Shown here piece by piece: positions 21,050-29,592 of a stretch of 33,839 bases of DNA (position 1 is its first letter; each line of letters starts with the position of its first letter). Below the pieces are notes generated by a model. It was not told the origin of the DNA. It ran no database searches and saw nothing but the letters and a program-made list of their open reading frames with translations. Source of the stretch: Stenotrophomonas maltophilia (lineage in GTDB: Bacteria > Pseudomonadota > Gammaproteobacteria > Xanthomonadales > Xanthomonadaceae); NCBI RefSeq assembly GCF_004684085.1, contig NZ_SRHZ01000022.1:1-33839 (forward strand). The letters run 5' to 3'. The translations under genes and the position numbers were made by a program.

Positions 21050-21385
21050 ATGTACCACCCGACCCTCAATCACACCCTGCGCTGCGCAGGCCTGCTGCTG
21101 CCGATGGTGCTGCTCACTGCCTGTGGCGGCCACAAGAAGGTGGCCAAGGCGGAAACGCCGGCCGAGACCCCGGTGGTGGAAGTGAAGACCCCGGAACTGG
21201 ACGGTCGCGGCAGCTACCGCTTCCTGATGAGCAACGGCGACCAGAAGATGACCGCCGACCAGTTCGACGCATGGATGAAGGCCAATGGCATCCGTGTGGC
21301 CAAGGGCAACGGCCAGGATGCTGCTGCCAAGCCGGTGGTGGTGGCCAGCAAGGACGAACCGAAGGGCAAGAAGAAAAAGAAATGA
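21050..21385 (+). CDS. Small lipoprotein with C-terminal FDAWMKA motif (B)
   Basis: 111-residue predicted lipoprotein: signal peptide with lipobox LTAC (acylated C25), followed by GGHKK. After a short Glu/Pro/Val-rich linker comes YRFLMSNGDQKMTADQFDAW and MKANGIRVAK (about 58-84), which aligns with the C-terminus of the exported protein at 19622-20137. The end is lysine-rich (PKGKKKKK). GGAG lies eight bases before the ATG. No function is known to me. The lipid anchor would hold the motif at a membrane while the related protein is free in the periplasm. The TGA stop is inside the stem of a terminator-like hairpin. Confidence 0.8.
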   Translation: MYHPTLNHTLRCAGLLLPMVLLTACGGHKKVAKAETPAETPVVEVKTPELDGRGSYRFLMSNGDQKMTADQFDAWMKANGIRVAKGNGQDAAAKPVVVASKDEPKGKKKKK

Positions 21386-21404
21386 CGCGCAATGCGCGTC
21401 ATTT
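21380..21404. terminator. Hairpin overlapping the stop of lipoprotein gene
   Basis: A perfect 11-base stem, AAATGACGCGC (21380-21390) and GCGCGTCATTT (21394-21404), with loop AAT. The TGA stop codon is in the left arm. The A-rich left and T-rich right ends allow termination in either direction at this convergent junction. Confidence 0.7.
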
Positions 21405-21406
21405 CG

Positions 21407-21493
21407 GTAGCGCCGGGCCATGCCCGGCGAGCGCGTAGCGCGGAAGCTGTTGCTGGGGTCAGAGCCCTTTCCTGCGGAAAGGGATCCGACCCC
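21407..21493. repeat. SMAG element plus GGGTC-ended hairpin
   Basis: A single SMAG palindrome (GTAG at 21407, arms CGCCGGGC/GCCCGGCG) is followed by a GCGCGTAGCGC mini-hairpin. Then comes a member of the GGGTC hairpin family (21455-21493; ends GGGGTC/GACCCC, inner arms CCCTTTCC/GGAAAGGG). It fills the junction between the lipoprotein gene and kbl. Confidence 0.82.
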
Positions 21494-21503
21494 GGGGGCG
21501 TCA

Positions 21504-22712
21504 TCAGCCCTTGATCACGCCCAGCTCGACGCCGATGCGGGTGAACGCATCGATGGCACGGTCCAGGTGCTCGCGGCTGTGCGCGGCGCTGATCTGGGTG
21601 CGGATGCGCGCCTGGCCCTTGGGCACCACCGGGAAGAAGAAACCGATCGCGTAGATGCCTTCTTCCAGCAGGCGCTCGGCGAACTTCTGCGCCAGCGGTG
21701 CGTCGTACAGCATTACCGGGCTGATCGGATGCACGCCAGGCTTCACGTCGAAGCCGGCAGCGGTCATCTTCTCGCGGAAGTAGGCGGTGTTTTCGGCCAG
21801 GGTGCTGCGCAGGTCATCGGCAGCGGCCAGCATCTCGAACGCCTTGATGCCGGCGGCGACCACGTGCGGCGGCAACGAGTTGGAGAACAGGTAGGGACGC
21901 GAGCGCTGCCGCAGCAGTTCGATCACTTCGGCGCTGGCGCAGGTGAAACCACCCAGTGCACCGCCCATGGCCTTGCCCAGGGTGCCGGTGATGATGTCGA
22001 TCTTCTCCAGCACGCCCTTGACCTCGGCCGAGCCGCGGCCGGTCGCGCCGAGGAAGCCGGTGGCGTGGCATTCGTCGATGTGCACAAGCGCGTTGTACTT
22101 CTTCGCCAGCGCCGTGATTTCGTCCAGCGGGGCGATGAAGCCGTCCATCGAGAACACGCCGTCGGTGGTGATCAGCTTGGTCTTGCAGCCGGCGGCATCA
22201 GCGGCCTGCAGCTGCGCTTCAAGGTCGGCCATGTCGCAGTTGGCGTAGCGGAAGCGCTTGGCCTTGCACAGGCGCACGCCGTCGATGATCGAGGCATGGT
22301 TCAGCGCGTCGGAAATGATGGCGTCGTTCTCGCCGAGCAGCGGCTCGAACAGGCCGCCATTGGCATCGAAGCAGGCCGCGTACAGGATGGTGTCCTGCTT
22401 GCCGAAGAAGCTGGCGATCTGTGCTTCCAGCTGCTTGTGCAGGTCCTGGGTGCCGCAGATGAAGCGCACCGAGGCCATGCCGAAACCATGGCTGTCCAGC
22501 GCGTCCTTCGCGGCCTGGATCAGGTCCGGATGGTCGGCCAGGCCCAGGTAGTTGTTGGCGCAGAAGTTCAGCACCGTGCGGCCGTCATCGAGGGTGATCT
22601 CGGCCGACTGCGGGCTGGTGATGATCCGCTCGGACTTGAACAGGCCCTGGGCGCGGATGGCGTCCAGTTCCTCGGCGTAGTGGCGGGTCAGGGCGGAGGA
22701 GGCGTCGGTCAT
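21504..22712 (-). CDS. kbl: Glycine C-acetyltransferase (2-amino-3-ketobutyrate CoA ligase)
   Basis: PLP enzyme that splits 2-amino-3-ketobutyrate with CoA into glycine and acetyl-CoA, the second step of threonine breakdown after Tdh. 402 residues (E. coli 398). The PLP lysine is K247 in [12 protein letters not shown]213 and H216 in HIDECHATG hold the cofactor ring; [12 protein letters not shown] (51-62) is the typical early motif. The ATG at 22712 gives the usual start before [23 protein letters not shown] possible minus-strand promoter, TAGAAT (22747-22752), lies 35 bases upstream. Its partner gene tdh is on the same strand, but a porin gene of opposite orientation intervenes. Confidence 0.95.
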   Translation of the reverse strand: MTDASSALTRHYAEELDAIRAQGLFKSERIITSPQSAEITLDDGRTVLNFCANNYLGLADHPDLIQAAKDALDSHGFGMASVRFICGTQDLHKQLEAQIASFFGKQDTILYAACFDANGGLFEPLLGENDAIISDALNHASIIDGVRLCKAKRFRYANCDMADLEAQLQAADAAGCKTKLITTDGVFSMDGFIAPLDEITALAKKYNALVHIDECHATGFLGATGRGSAEVKGVLEKIDIITGTLGKAMGGALGGFTCASAEVIELLRQRSRPYLFSNSLPPHVVAAGIKAFEMLAAADDLRSTLAENTAYFREKMTAAGFDVKPGVHPISPVMLYDAPLAQKFAERLLEEGIYAIGFFFPVVPKGQARIRTQISAAHSREHLDRAIDAFTRIGVELGVIKG

Positions 22713-22809
22713 GGCGTGGGCACGGCTCTGAACGGGGAAACCGCTGATTCTACCGGGCATCGTTGCTCACCAACCGCTCCGGATGGGCCATCGCCACGGC
22801 CGGCACATG

Positions 22810-22838
22810 TTGCATCGCAATAGCAAACTGGTTAAGAA
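22810..22838 (+). promoter_or_regulatory. Weak putative promoter of TorF-family gene
   Basis: TTGCAT (22810-22815), a 17-base spacer and TAAGAA (22833-22838) could drive the porin gene 80 bases downstream. The -10 is only a partial match. Confidence 0.3.
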
Positions 22839-22917
22839 TTCGTGAACCGGAGCTGTCGCGCTCCGGCTGCTACGCCCGCTACCGCCTTCCACGCCACCGC
22901 CCCCACCGGAGACGCTC

Positions 22918-23613
22918 ATGAAGCACGCCCGTGCCTGCCTCGCCATTGCCGCTGCCCTGACCCTGGCCGCCCCGTTCGCCGCCAGCGCCCAGGAAAACGA
23001 ATCGCCGTACAGCTGGAACGTCACTGCCGTTTCCGATTACCTGTTCCGTGGTGTGTCGCAGACCGATGAGGATCCGACCCTGCAGGCTGGTTTCACCTAC
23101 ACCAGCCCGGTCGGCCTGTATGCCGGCGTCTGGGGCTCGGGCGTGGACTTCGGTCCGGGCGATCCGAAGACCGAAATCGACTACCTGATCGGCTACGGCG
23201 TGGACGTCACCGAGCGCGTCAACTTCGACGTGCTGCTGAACCGCTACACCTACCTCAAGTCCAGCCGCCAGAACTACAACGAGCTGATCACCACCACCAC
23301 GCTGGATGACACCTACAAGCTGACGGTGGCCTACAGCAACGATGTGTGGAACAGCAGCACCGATGGCTGGTACTTCGGCCTGGGCGGCAGCTGGGGCCTG
23401 CCGAAGGACTTCACCTTGAACGCCAACGTCGGTCGCAGCACCTTCGAAGATGGCATCGCCAAGGATTACACCGACTGGAACGTCGGCGTCGCGCGCCAGT
23501 TCGGCTTGTTCAACGTTGGCCTGGGCTACTACGGCACCGACGGCAATGGCCGTGACAACTCCGGCAAGCTGGCCCACAGCCGGGTGATGCTGAGCGTGGC
23601 GGTCGGAAAGTAA
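22918..23613 (+). CDS. TorF-family putative porin
   Basis: 231-residue outer membrane protein. The signal peptide is cleaved after ASA (residue 24). The mature part alternates polar and hydrophobic residues like a beta-barrel, with the family landmark WNVTAVSDYLFRGVSQTDEDPTLQAGF directly after the signal and a final strand ending SVAVGK. The TorF (Gcw_chp) family is named for repeated Gly/Tyr/Trp-rich strands; its substrate is unknown. GGAGA precedes the ATG. It lies on the plus strand between kbl and tdh, which are on the minus strand. A SMAG-like hairpin and a strong terminator follow. Confidence 0.88.
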   Translation: MKHARACLAIAAALTLAAPFAASAQENESPYSWNVTAVSDYLFRGVSQTDEDPTLQAGFTYTSPVGLYAGVWGSGVDFGPGDPKTEIDYLIGYGVDVTERVNFDVLLNRYTYLKSSRQNYNELITTTTLDDTYKLTVAYSNDVWNSSTDGWYFGLGGSWGLPKDFTLNANVGRSTFEDGIAKDYTDWNVGVARQFGLFNVGLGYYGTDGNGRDNSGKLAHSRVMLSVAVGK

Positions 23614-23628
23614 CGCCGAGGCGTTACG

Positions 23629-23652
23629 GTAGGTGCCAGGCTTGCCTGGCAC
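23629..23652. repeat. GTAG palindrome with GTGCCAGGC arms
   Basis: GTAG is followed by arms GTGCCAGGC (23633-23641) and GCCTGGCAC (23644-23652). It is a SMAG variant just upstream of the porin terminator. A small TAACGCC/GCGTTA hairpin (23611-23626) overlaps the porin stop codon. Confidence 0.75.
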
Positions 23653-23660
23653 GCTTTACG

Positions 23661-23687
23661 AAAAAGGCGCCCCATGGGCGCCTTTCT
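23661..23687 (+). terminator. Intrinsic terminator of TorF-family gene
   Basis: Stem AAAGGCGCCC (23663-23672) and GGGCGCCTTT (23676-23685) with loop CAT, flanked by A5 on the left and TTTCTC on the right. It can work on the plus strand and, less well, on the minus strand. Confidence 0.85.
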
Positions 23688-23694
23688 CTATCCG

Positions 23695-23753
23695 GTAGCG
23701 CCGGGCCATGCCCGGCGGGTGTTCGGCGACGCCGGGTATGGCCCGGCGCTACC
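23695..23753. repeat. Paired SMAG palindromes at convergent junction
   Basis: Two facing elements begin at GTAG (23695-23698) and end at CTACC (23753), with CGCCGGGC/GCCCGGCG-type arms; the right copy has a T for C in one arm (GGGTATGGC). They lie between the porin and tdh stops. Confidence 0.87.
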
Positions 23754-23763
23754 GTGGGCCGGA

Positions 23764-24786
23764 TCAGTTCCAGCTCAACACAACCTTGCCGGCCTTGCCT
23801 TCTTCCATCAGGTCGAAGCCCTTCTGGAAGTCGTCGATCGGCAGCTGGTGGGTCATCACCTTGCCCAGCGGGAAACCAGACAGCACCAGCTGGGTCATCT
23901 TGTACCAGGTCTCGTACATCTTGCGGCCGTAGATGCCCTGCACGGTCAGGCCCTTGAAGATGATCTTGTCCCAGTCGCAGCCGGCGCCCTTGGGCATGAT
24001 GCCGAGCATGGCGATCTTGCCGCCGTGGTACATGCAGTCGAGCATGTCGTTGAACGCGCGCGGGTTGCCGCTCATTTCCAGGCCCACGTCGAAGCCCTCC
24101 ATGTGCAGTTCCTTCATCACGTCCTTCAACGAGGTGTTGGCGACGTTGACCACGCGGGTGGCGCCCATGTCGGCGGCCAGCTTCAGGCGGAAATCGTTGA
24201 CGTCGGTGACCACCACGTTGCGCGCACCGATGTGCTTGCAGATGCCCGCTGCGATGATGCCGATCGGGCCGGCGCCGGTGATCAGCACGTCCTCACCGAT
24301 CACGTTGAATTCCAGTGCGCAGTGCGCGGCATTGCCGTACGGGTCGAAGAACGCGGCCAGCTCCGACGGGATCTGGTCCGGGATCGGCCACAGGTTGCTG
24401 GCCGGCATCACCATGTATTCGGCGAACGCGCCGTTGACGTTGACGCCGATGCCGACGGTGTTCGGGCACAGGTGCGGGCGGCCGCCACGGCAGTTGCGGC
24501 AATGGCCGCAGACGATGTGGCCTTCGGCCGAGACGCGCTGGCCGATCTCATAGCCGGTCACGCCCGGGCCGATTTCAGCAATGCGGCCGACGAATTCATG
24601 GCCGATGGTCAGGCCCGGCTTGATCGTGCGCTGGCTCCACTCGTCCCACAGGTAGATATGCAGGTCGGTGCCGCAGATCGCGGTCTTTTCCAGCTTGATC
24701 AACACCTGGTTGGGGCCCGGGGTCGGCACCGGAACCTCTTCCATCCAGATGCCCTTGGCTGCTTCGCGCTTGACCAGGGCCTTCAT
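23764..24786 (-). CDS. tdh: L-threonine 3-dehydrogenase
   Basis: Oxidises threonine to 2-amino-3-ketobutyrate with NAD, feeding Kbl to give glycine and acetyl-CoA. Zinc MDR enzyme of 340 residues (E. coli 341). Catalytic zinc ligands C38, H63 and E64 (AICGTD, GHEFVG) and the structural zinc cysteines C93, C96, C99 and C107 are all present. The NAD motif [11 protein letters not shown] follows. I use the ATG at 24786 ([21 protein letters not shown]) because it matches the family start; in-frame ATGs at 24801 and 24816 are possible. A perfect TATAAT lies upstream on the minus strand. It is separated from kbl by a porin gene on the other strand. Confidence 0.95.
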   Translation of the reverse strand: MKALVKREAAKGIWMEEVPVPTPGPNQVLIKLEKTAICGTDLHIYLWDEWSQRTIKPGLTIGHEFVGRIAEIGPGVTGYEIGQRVSAEGHIVCGHCRNCRGGRPHLCPNTVGIGVNVNGAFAEYMVMPASNLWPIPDQIPSELAAFFDPYGNAAHCALEFNVIGEDVLITGAGPIGIIAAGICKHIGARNVVVTDVNDFRLKLAADMGATRVVNVANTSLKDVMKELHMEGFDVGLEMSGNPRAFNDMLDCMYHGGKIAMLGIMPKGAGCDWDKIIFKGLTVQGIYGRKMYETWYKMTQLVLSGFPLGKVMTHQLPIDDFQKGFDLMEEGKAGKVVLSWN

Positions 24787-25093
24787 CGTTTGCTGCGCCA
24801 TCGGGGTGGAACTCATCAGGGGGAAAACGCGGATTATAGAGGCCTGCGCGGATTTCCCATGTTGCGCTGCGGGTGCAGTGGCGGAACGAAAGGCCCGCTT
24901 GGCCGGCTGTTTCGAACGGCGCCGCTGCGCTCGTCGGGCATGGCCCGGCGCTACCGGGGAGGGCGCGCGCAAGCGGTAGCGCCGGGCCAGGCCCGGTGGA
25001 GGGCGTCGGTGCGCCCGGTCCATGACTTCCGGGGTTCGGGCCGGGGCAGGGCAGCGGGCTACAATCGAAGGTTCCACTACCAGGGGTCGCTCC
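24787..25093. repeat. Divergent gap with two SMAG elements
   Basis: No gene is visible between tdh and the S46 peptidase. One SMAG element ends in CTAC (24951-24954) and has an imperfect left arm. A second starts with GTAG (24976-24979) and has a mismatched apex (GGGCCAGGCCCGG). Here they point tail-to-tail, unlike the facing pairs elsewhere. TACAAT (25060-25065) is a probable -10 for the peptidase gene, 28 bases before its ATG. Confidence 0.75.
24833..24838 (-). promoter_or_regulatory. -10 box of tdh
   Basis: A perfect TATAAT on the minus strand, with no good -35 at 16-18 bases. Transcription would start near 24826, leaving about 40 bases to the ATG at 24786 but only 10 to the one at 24816, which disfavours the longest start. 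Confidence 0.45.
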
Positions 25094-27256
25094 ATGCGCT
25101 CGAACCTGCTTGCATTCTCCGTCGTCGCCAGCCTTGCGCTGGTCCAGGTCGCCCATGCCGCTGAAGGCATGTGGGTGCCGCAGCAGCTGCCGGAAATCGC
25201 CGGCCCGCTGCAGAAGGCCGGCCTCAAGCTGTCCCCGGAACAGCTGGCCAACCTGACCGGCGACCCGATGGGCGCCGTGGTTGCTCTCGGCGGCTGCACC
25301 GCCAGCTTTGTCTCGCCGCAGGGCCTGGTGGTCACCAACCACCACTGCGCTTACGGCGCCATCCAGCTGAATTCGACCGCGCAGAAGAACCTGATCAAGG
25401 ACGGCTTCAACGCGCCCAAGCTCAGCGACGAACTGAGTGCCGGCCCGAACGCCCGCGTGTTCGTGCTCGACCAGATCACCGACGTCACCGCCCAGGCCAA
25501 GGCCGCCATTGCCGGCGCCGGCAACGACCCGCTGGCCCGCAGCCGCGCGCTGGACGCCTTCGACAAGGCCCAGGTGGCCGCCTGTGAAGCCGATGCCGGC
25601 TTCCGCTGCCGCCTGTACAGCTTCTCCGGCGGCAACACCTACCGCCTGTTCCGCAACATGGAAATCAAGGACGTGCGCCTGGTCTACGCGCCCCCGGGCA
25701 GCGTCGGCAAGTTCGGCGGCGACGTTGACAACTGGATGTGGCCGCGCCACACCGGTGACTTCTCGTTCTACCGCGCCTACGTCGGCAAGGACGGCAAGCC
25801 GGCTGCCTTCGCCGCCGACAACGTGCCCTACCAGCCCAAGCACTTCCTGAAGTTCGCCGACCAGCCGCTGGGCGCCGATGACTTCGTGATGGTGGCCGGC
25901 TACCCGGGCCGCACCAACCGCTATGCACTGGCCGGCGAGTTCAACGAAACCGCCAGCTTCACCTACCCGACCATCGCCAAGCACTACAACGCAGTGCTGA
26001 AGATGATCGCCGATGCAGGCAAGGCCGACGCCGACGTCAAGGTGAAGTACGCCGCCACCGCGGCCAGCATGAACAACGTGGCCAAGAACTATCTGGGCCA
26101 GCTGGAAGGATTCAAGCGCATCGACGCCGCCGGCCAGAAGCAGGCTGAAGAAGCCGCTGTGCTGGCGTGGCTGAAGAAACAGGGCGCTGCCGGCAAGCCG
26201 GCCCTGGCCGCGCACGCACAGCTGCTGAAGCACCTGGATACCAGCAAGGCCACCCGCGAGCGCGATCTGTTCGTTGGCCAGTTCAACAACACCTCGGCTG
26301 TTGGCGCGGCGATCACCCTGTACCGCCTGTCGATCGAGCGCAGCAAGCCGGATGCCGAGCGCGAAGCGGGCTACCAGGAGCGCGACCTGACCACCATCGA
26401 AGGTGGCCTGAAGCAGATGGACCGCCGCTACGTGGCGAAGATGGACCAGCAGCTGCAGACCTACTGGCTGGACCAGTACGTGTCCCTGCCGGCCGCGCAG
26501 CGCGACAACGAGGTGCTGAACAAGTGGCTGGCCGGCAGCGATGCCGCTGCGGTGAAGTCGCTGGTGGCCAAGCTGGGCGGCACCGAGCTGGGCAGCCTGG
26601 ACAACCGCCTGAAGTGGTTCAAGGCCGACCGCGCCGCGTTTGAAGCCAGCAGCGACCCGGCCATCCAGTACGCTGTGGCCGTGATGCCGGCACTGCTGAA
26701 GCAGGAAGAGCAGAAGAAGATCCGCGAAGGCGAATCGCTGACCGCGCGTCCGCTGTACCTGCAGGCCGTGGCCGACTACAAGAAGAGTCAGGGCGAGTTC
26801 GTCTACCCGGACGCCAACCTGTCGCTGCGCATCACCTTCGGCAACGTCATGGGCTATGGCAAGGACGGCGTGAAGTACACCCCGTTCACCACCCTGGAAG
26901 GCGTGGCGGCGAAGGAAACCGGTGAAGATCCGTTCGATTCGCCGAAGGCGCTGCTGGATGCAGTCAAGGCCAAGCGTTACGGCGGCCTGGAAGACAAGCG
27001 CATTGGTTCGGTGCCGGTCAACTTCCTGTCCAACCTGGACATCACCGGCGGCAACTCCGGTTCGCCGGTGCTGGATGCCAACGGGAAGCTGGTCGGCCTG
27101 GCGTTCGACGGCAACTGGGAATCGGTCAGCTCCAACTGGGTGTTCGACCCGGTGATGACCCGCATGATCGCCGTCGACAGCCGCTACATGCAGTGGATCA
27201 TGCAGGAAGTGGCGCCGGCGCCGCAGCTGCTGAAGGAACTGAACCTGGCGAAATAA
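25094..27256 (+). CDS. S46 family dipeptidyl peptidase (DPP7-type)
   Basis: Exported serine peptidase that removes dipeptides from peptide N-termini, probably in the periplasm to feed on peptides. The 720 residues include a signal peptide ending AHA (about residue 22). The chymotrypsin-like double barrel is split by a helical domain (about 280-570), as in all S46 enzymes. The catalytic residues are H84 (TNHHCAYG), an aspartate in GGDVDNW (D210 or D212) and S655 (GGNSGSP). The specificity position is G673 in FDGNWE, as in DPP7, which prefers hydrophobic or broad P1 residues; DPP11, which cuts after Asp/Glu, has Arg there. [17 protein letters not shown] is highly conserved in the family. The ATG at 25094 starts the signal peptide; the ribosome site is weak. 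A terminator follows two repeats downstream. Confidence 0.93.
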   Translation: MRSNLLAFSVVASLALVQVAHAAEGMWVPQQLPEIAGPLQKAGLKLSPEQLANLTGDPMGAVVALGGCTASFVSPQGLVVTNHHCAYGAIQLNSTAQKNLIKDGFNAPKLSDELSAGPNARVFVLDQITDVTAQAKAAIAGAGNDPLARSRALDAFDKAQVAACEADAGFRCRLYSFSGGNTYRLFRNMEIKDVRLVYAPPGSVGKFGGDVDNWMWPRHTGDFSFYRAYVGKDGKPAAFAADNVPYQPKHFLKFADQPLGADDFVMVAGYPGRTNRYALAGEFNETASFTYPTIAKHYNAVLKMIADAGKADADVKVKYAATAASMNNVAKNYLGQLEGFKRIDAAGQKQAEEAAVLAWLKKQGAAGKPALAAHAQLLKHLDTSKATRERDLFVGQFNNTSAVGAAITLYRLSIERSKPDAEREAGYQERDLTTIEGGLKQMDRRYVAKMDQQLQTYWLDQYVSLPAAQRDNEVLNKWLAGSDAAAVKSLVAKLGGTELGSLDNRLKWFKADRAAFEASSDPAIQYAVAVMPALLKQEEQKKIREGESLTARPLYLQAVADYKKSQGEFVYPDANLSLRITFGNVMGYGKDGVKYTPFTTLEGVAAKETGEDPFDSPKALLDAVKAKRYGGLEDKRIGSVPVNFLSNLDITGGNSGSPVLDANGKLVGLAFDGNWESVSSNWVFDPVMTRMIAVDSRYMQWIMQEVAPAPQLLKELNLAK

Positions 27257-27278
27257 GGTTCGCCGTTCCGGGCGGCTC

Positions 27279-27388
27279 ATCCACGCATGGCGTGGATCTA
27301 CTGCTTGTACCGGACGGTAGTGCCAGCCGCTGGCCGGCAACCCGGCATGCACGTCCGGGCGGCTCATCCACGCATGGCGTGGATCTAC
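27279..27388. repeat. Tandem ATCCACGC palindromes flanking a SMAG variant
   Basis: Two direct copies of ATCCACGCATGGCGTGGAT followed by CTAC (27279-27301 and 27366-27388), each preceded by CGGGCGGCTC, flank a GTAG palindrome with a GCCAGC/GCTGGC core (27317-27339). The same 19-base palindrome occurs in the two modular blocks, but there as facing pairs. Confidence 0.85.
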
Positions 27389-27415
27389 TGCCCGGCGCGC
27401 CGTCCGCGATCCCGA

Positions 27416-27446
27416 AACCCCGCGACGCAGGTCGCGGGGTTTTTTC
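27416..27446 (+). terminator. Intrinsic terminator of the S46 peptidase gene
   Basis: Stem AACCCCGCGAC (27416-27426) and GTCGCGGGGTT (27431-27441) with loop GCAG, followed by a T run to 27445. Very strong. It lies 160 bases after the stop, so the repeats at 27279-27388 are part of the 3' UTR. Confidence 0.9.
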
Positions 27447-27554
27447 ATGCCCGGTCCGGCCCGGTGCGCCGAACAGGTATCATCCCTGTTCCGCGCACTT
27501 CACAGGATGTGAACGAAACGCGGAAACCTCCTCCCCCCAGGACCCCTTGCACGC

Positions 27555-28199
27555 ATGCGCATCCTGCTTGCCCGCCACGGTGAAACGCCGTGGAACGCCG
27601 AAGGCCGCTACCAGGGCCAGATCGATATTCCGCTTTCGCCCATCGGCGAAGCCCAGGCCCAGGCCCTTGGCGCCCGCCTGGCTTCAGTCGACATCACCCG
27701 AGCCGTCGCCTCGCCGCTGTCGCGCGCGCAGCGCACCGCTCAGCTGGCGCTGGGTGCCACGCGTGCCGATATGCTGCTGACCGAGCCGGAACTGCAGGAA
27801 ATCGCCCACGGTGAGTGGGAAGGCTTGCTGGCCAGCGAGATCAACGAGAAGGACCCGTCTCGCCTGCAAGCCTGGCGCGAGGAACCCGATACCGTGCTGA
27901 TGCCCGGCGGTGAATCGCTGCGCCTGGTACTGGAACGCAGCTGGCGTGGCCTGGCCCGTGCCACCGAAGGCCTTGGCGAACACGACACCCTGCTGGTGGT
28001 TGCGCACGATGCGGTCAACCGCGTGATCCTGTGCAAGGTGCTGGGCCTGCCGATTTCCCGCCTGTGGACCTTCCGCCAGGCACCGACCACGCTCAACCTG
28101 CTCGAAGGCGCGGATCTGGACAGCCTGGAAGTGGTGCGCCTGAACGATTGCGCCCATCACACGCCGTTCTTCGGCGAAGCCAAGCACCGCGCACTCTGA
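27555..28199 (+). CDS. Histidine phosphatase family protein (PGM-like)
   Basis: 214-residue cytoplasmic phosphatase of the phosphoglycerate mutase-like branch. The signature LARHGETPWN gives R7 and the phosphorylated H8; E82 is the likely acid; the second histidine is H151 (VVAHDAVNR). The length and the ASPLSRAQRTA segment fit GpmB/CobC-type broad phosphatases rather than true glycolytic mutases. No substrate can be assigned. AGGA (27539-27542) is a weak ribosome site before the ATG. FolC starts 40 bases after the stop, so this gene may be the first of the folC-purF transcript. Confidence 0.88.
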   Translation: MRILLARHGETPWNAEGRYQGQIDIPLSPIGEAQAQALGARLASVDITRAVASPLSRAQRTAQLALGATRADMLLTEPELQEIAHGEWEGLLASEINEKDPSRLQAWREEPDTVLMPGGESLRLVLERSWRGLARATEGLGEHDTLLVVAHDAVNRVILCKVLGLPISRLWTFRQAPTTLNLLEGADLDSLEVVRLNDCAHHTPFFGEAKHRAL

Positions 28200-28239
28200 C
28201 CCTCACACCGAACCACCTGTACCTGTTGGAAGCACTGCC

Positions 28240-29511
28240 GTGACGAACACCCCGACCACCCTGGCCGATTGGCTGGATTACATTGAACGCCAGCACCCGG
28301 CGACCATCGACATGGGCCTGGAGCGCGTGCGCACCGTGGCCACCGCGATGGGTCTTGGTGCGCCGGCCGGGCGCACCATCGTGGTCGGTGGTACCAACGG
28401 CAAGGGTTCCACCGTGGCCTTCATCGAAGCCATCGCGCGTGCCGCGGGCTGGAAGGTGGGTGCCTACACGTCGCCGCATCTGCTGCGCTACAACGAGCGC
28501 GTGCGCATCGATGGCCAGGAGGTGGACGATGCCGCGCTGGTCGCCGCCTTCAACGCCGTCGAAGCGGCACGCGGTGACACCACACTGACCTATTTCGAGT
28601 ACGGCACGCTGGCGGCGCTGCAGCTGTTCACCGACGCCGACCTGGACCTGGCCGTGCTGGAAGTGGGCCTGGGCGGGCGCCTGGATGCGGTCAACATCAT
28701 CGACGCCGATGTAGCCGTGATCACCACCGTGGACATCGACCACGCCGAGTGGCTGGGCGATGACCGCGAGGCCATCGGCACCGAGAAGGCCGGCATCATC
28801 CGCGGCTGGAAGCCGGTGATCCTGGGCGAGACCGATCCGCCATCGAGCGTGCTCGCACGGGCCTACCGGCTGGGCGCCAATGCGATCCGCGGTGGCAGCG
28901 ACTATTTCTACGAACCGATCGATGCCGAGCGCTGGCGCTGGCGCGATGTTGGAACCCGCCTGGAGCTGCCGATCCCGGCGCTGGCCGGACCGATCCAGCT
29001 GGCCAATGCCGGTGCCGCCATCGCCGCACTGCGCGCGCTGGACAAGCCGGTGCCGCGTGCCGCCTGGGCCGAGGGTGTGGCCGCCGCCTGCATCGCCGGC
29101 CGCCTGCAGGCGTTCGAGCGCGACGGCGTGCAGATCCGCGTCGATGTCGGCCACAACCCGCAGGCCGCTGGCCAGCTGGCGCGTGCGCTGAAGGCCGAAG
29201 TGTCGCCGGGCCGTACCCTGGCGGTGTACGCCGCGTTGCAGGACAAGGACGCGCTGGGCGTGGTGCAGGCGCTGCAGGACGTTGTGGGCGCGTGGACCCT
29301 GGCAGGCCTGGACGGCCCGCGTGGACAGAGTGCCGCGCAGCTGCAGGCACGCCTGGCCGGCACGGCTGCGGCCAAGGCGCAGCTGGCCGATACCGTCGAA
29401 CAGGCACTGGCGCAGGTGCTGGCCCAGGCCGAACGTGGCGACCGCGTGTTGGTGTTCGGCTCGTTCCATACCGCCGCCGCGGCCCTGCAGTGGCTTCAGG
29501 ACCCGGCCTGA
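28240..29511 (+). CDS. folC: Dihydrofolate synthase / folylpolyglutamate synthase
   Basis: Adds glutamate to dihydropteroate and further glutamates to folate in the cytoplasm. 423 residues (E. coli 422). The ATP P-loop GTNGKGS is at 51-57, SPHLLRYNERVRIDG at about 82-96, and LEVGLGGRLDAVN with ITTVDIDHAEWLG are typical of the Mur-ligase-like fold. The C-terminal domain carries DVGHNPQAAG. It starts with GTG at 28240. It precedes dedD, cvpA and purF, the same order as in E. coli, which links folate and purine synthesis. Confidence 0.95.
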   Translation: MTNTPTTLADWLDYIERQHPATIDMGLERVRTVATAMGLGAPAGRTIVVGGTNGKGSTVAFIEAIARAAGWKVGAYTSPHLLRYNERVRIDGQEVDDAALVAAFNAVEAARGDTTLTYFEYGTLAALQLFTDADLDLAVLEVGLGGRLDAVNIIDADVAVITTVDIDHAEWLGDDREAIGTEKAGIIRGWKPVILGETDPPSSVLARAYRLGANAIRGGSDYFYEPIDAERWRWRDVGTRLELPIPALAGPIQLANAGAAIAALRALDKPVPRAAWAEGVAAACIAGRLQAFERDGVQIRVDVGHNPQAAGQLARALKAEVSPGRTLAVYAALQDKDALGVVQALQDVVGAWTLAGLDGPRGQSAAQLQARLAGTAAAKAQLADTVEQALAQVLAQAERGDRVLVFGSFHTAAAALQWLQDPA

Positions 29512-29553
29512 TCCGCGTTCAGCCAACGCCGACGCCGTCCGGCCCGGCACCCG

Positions 29554-29559
29554 TATAAT
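29554..29559 (+). promoter_or_regulatory. Possible -10 box for the dedD-cvpA-purF genes
   Basis: A perfect TATAAT 33 bases before the dedD GTG start. No good -35 is seen at the right distance, so it may be fortuitous or need an activator. Confidence 0.4.
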
Positions 29560-29592
29560 CGATGGCAACCCCCGGACAGTTGCCTGCCTCAC

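Noticed and set aside
24596..27448. 950-codon open frame antisense to the S46 peptidase gene
   Set aside because: Low-complexity translation antisense to a convincing enzyme gene, running on into tdh and repeats.
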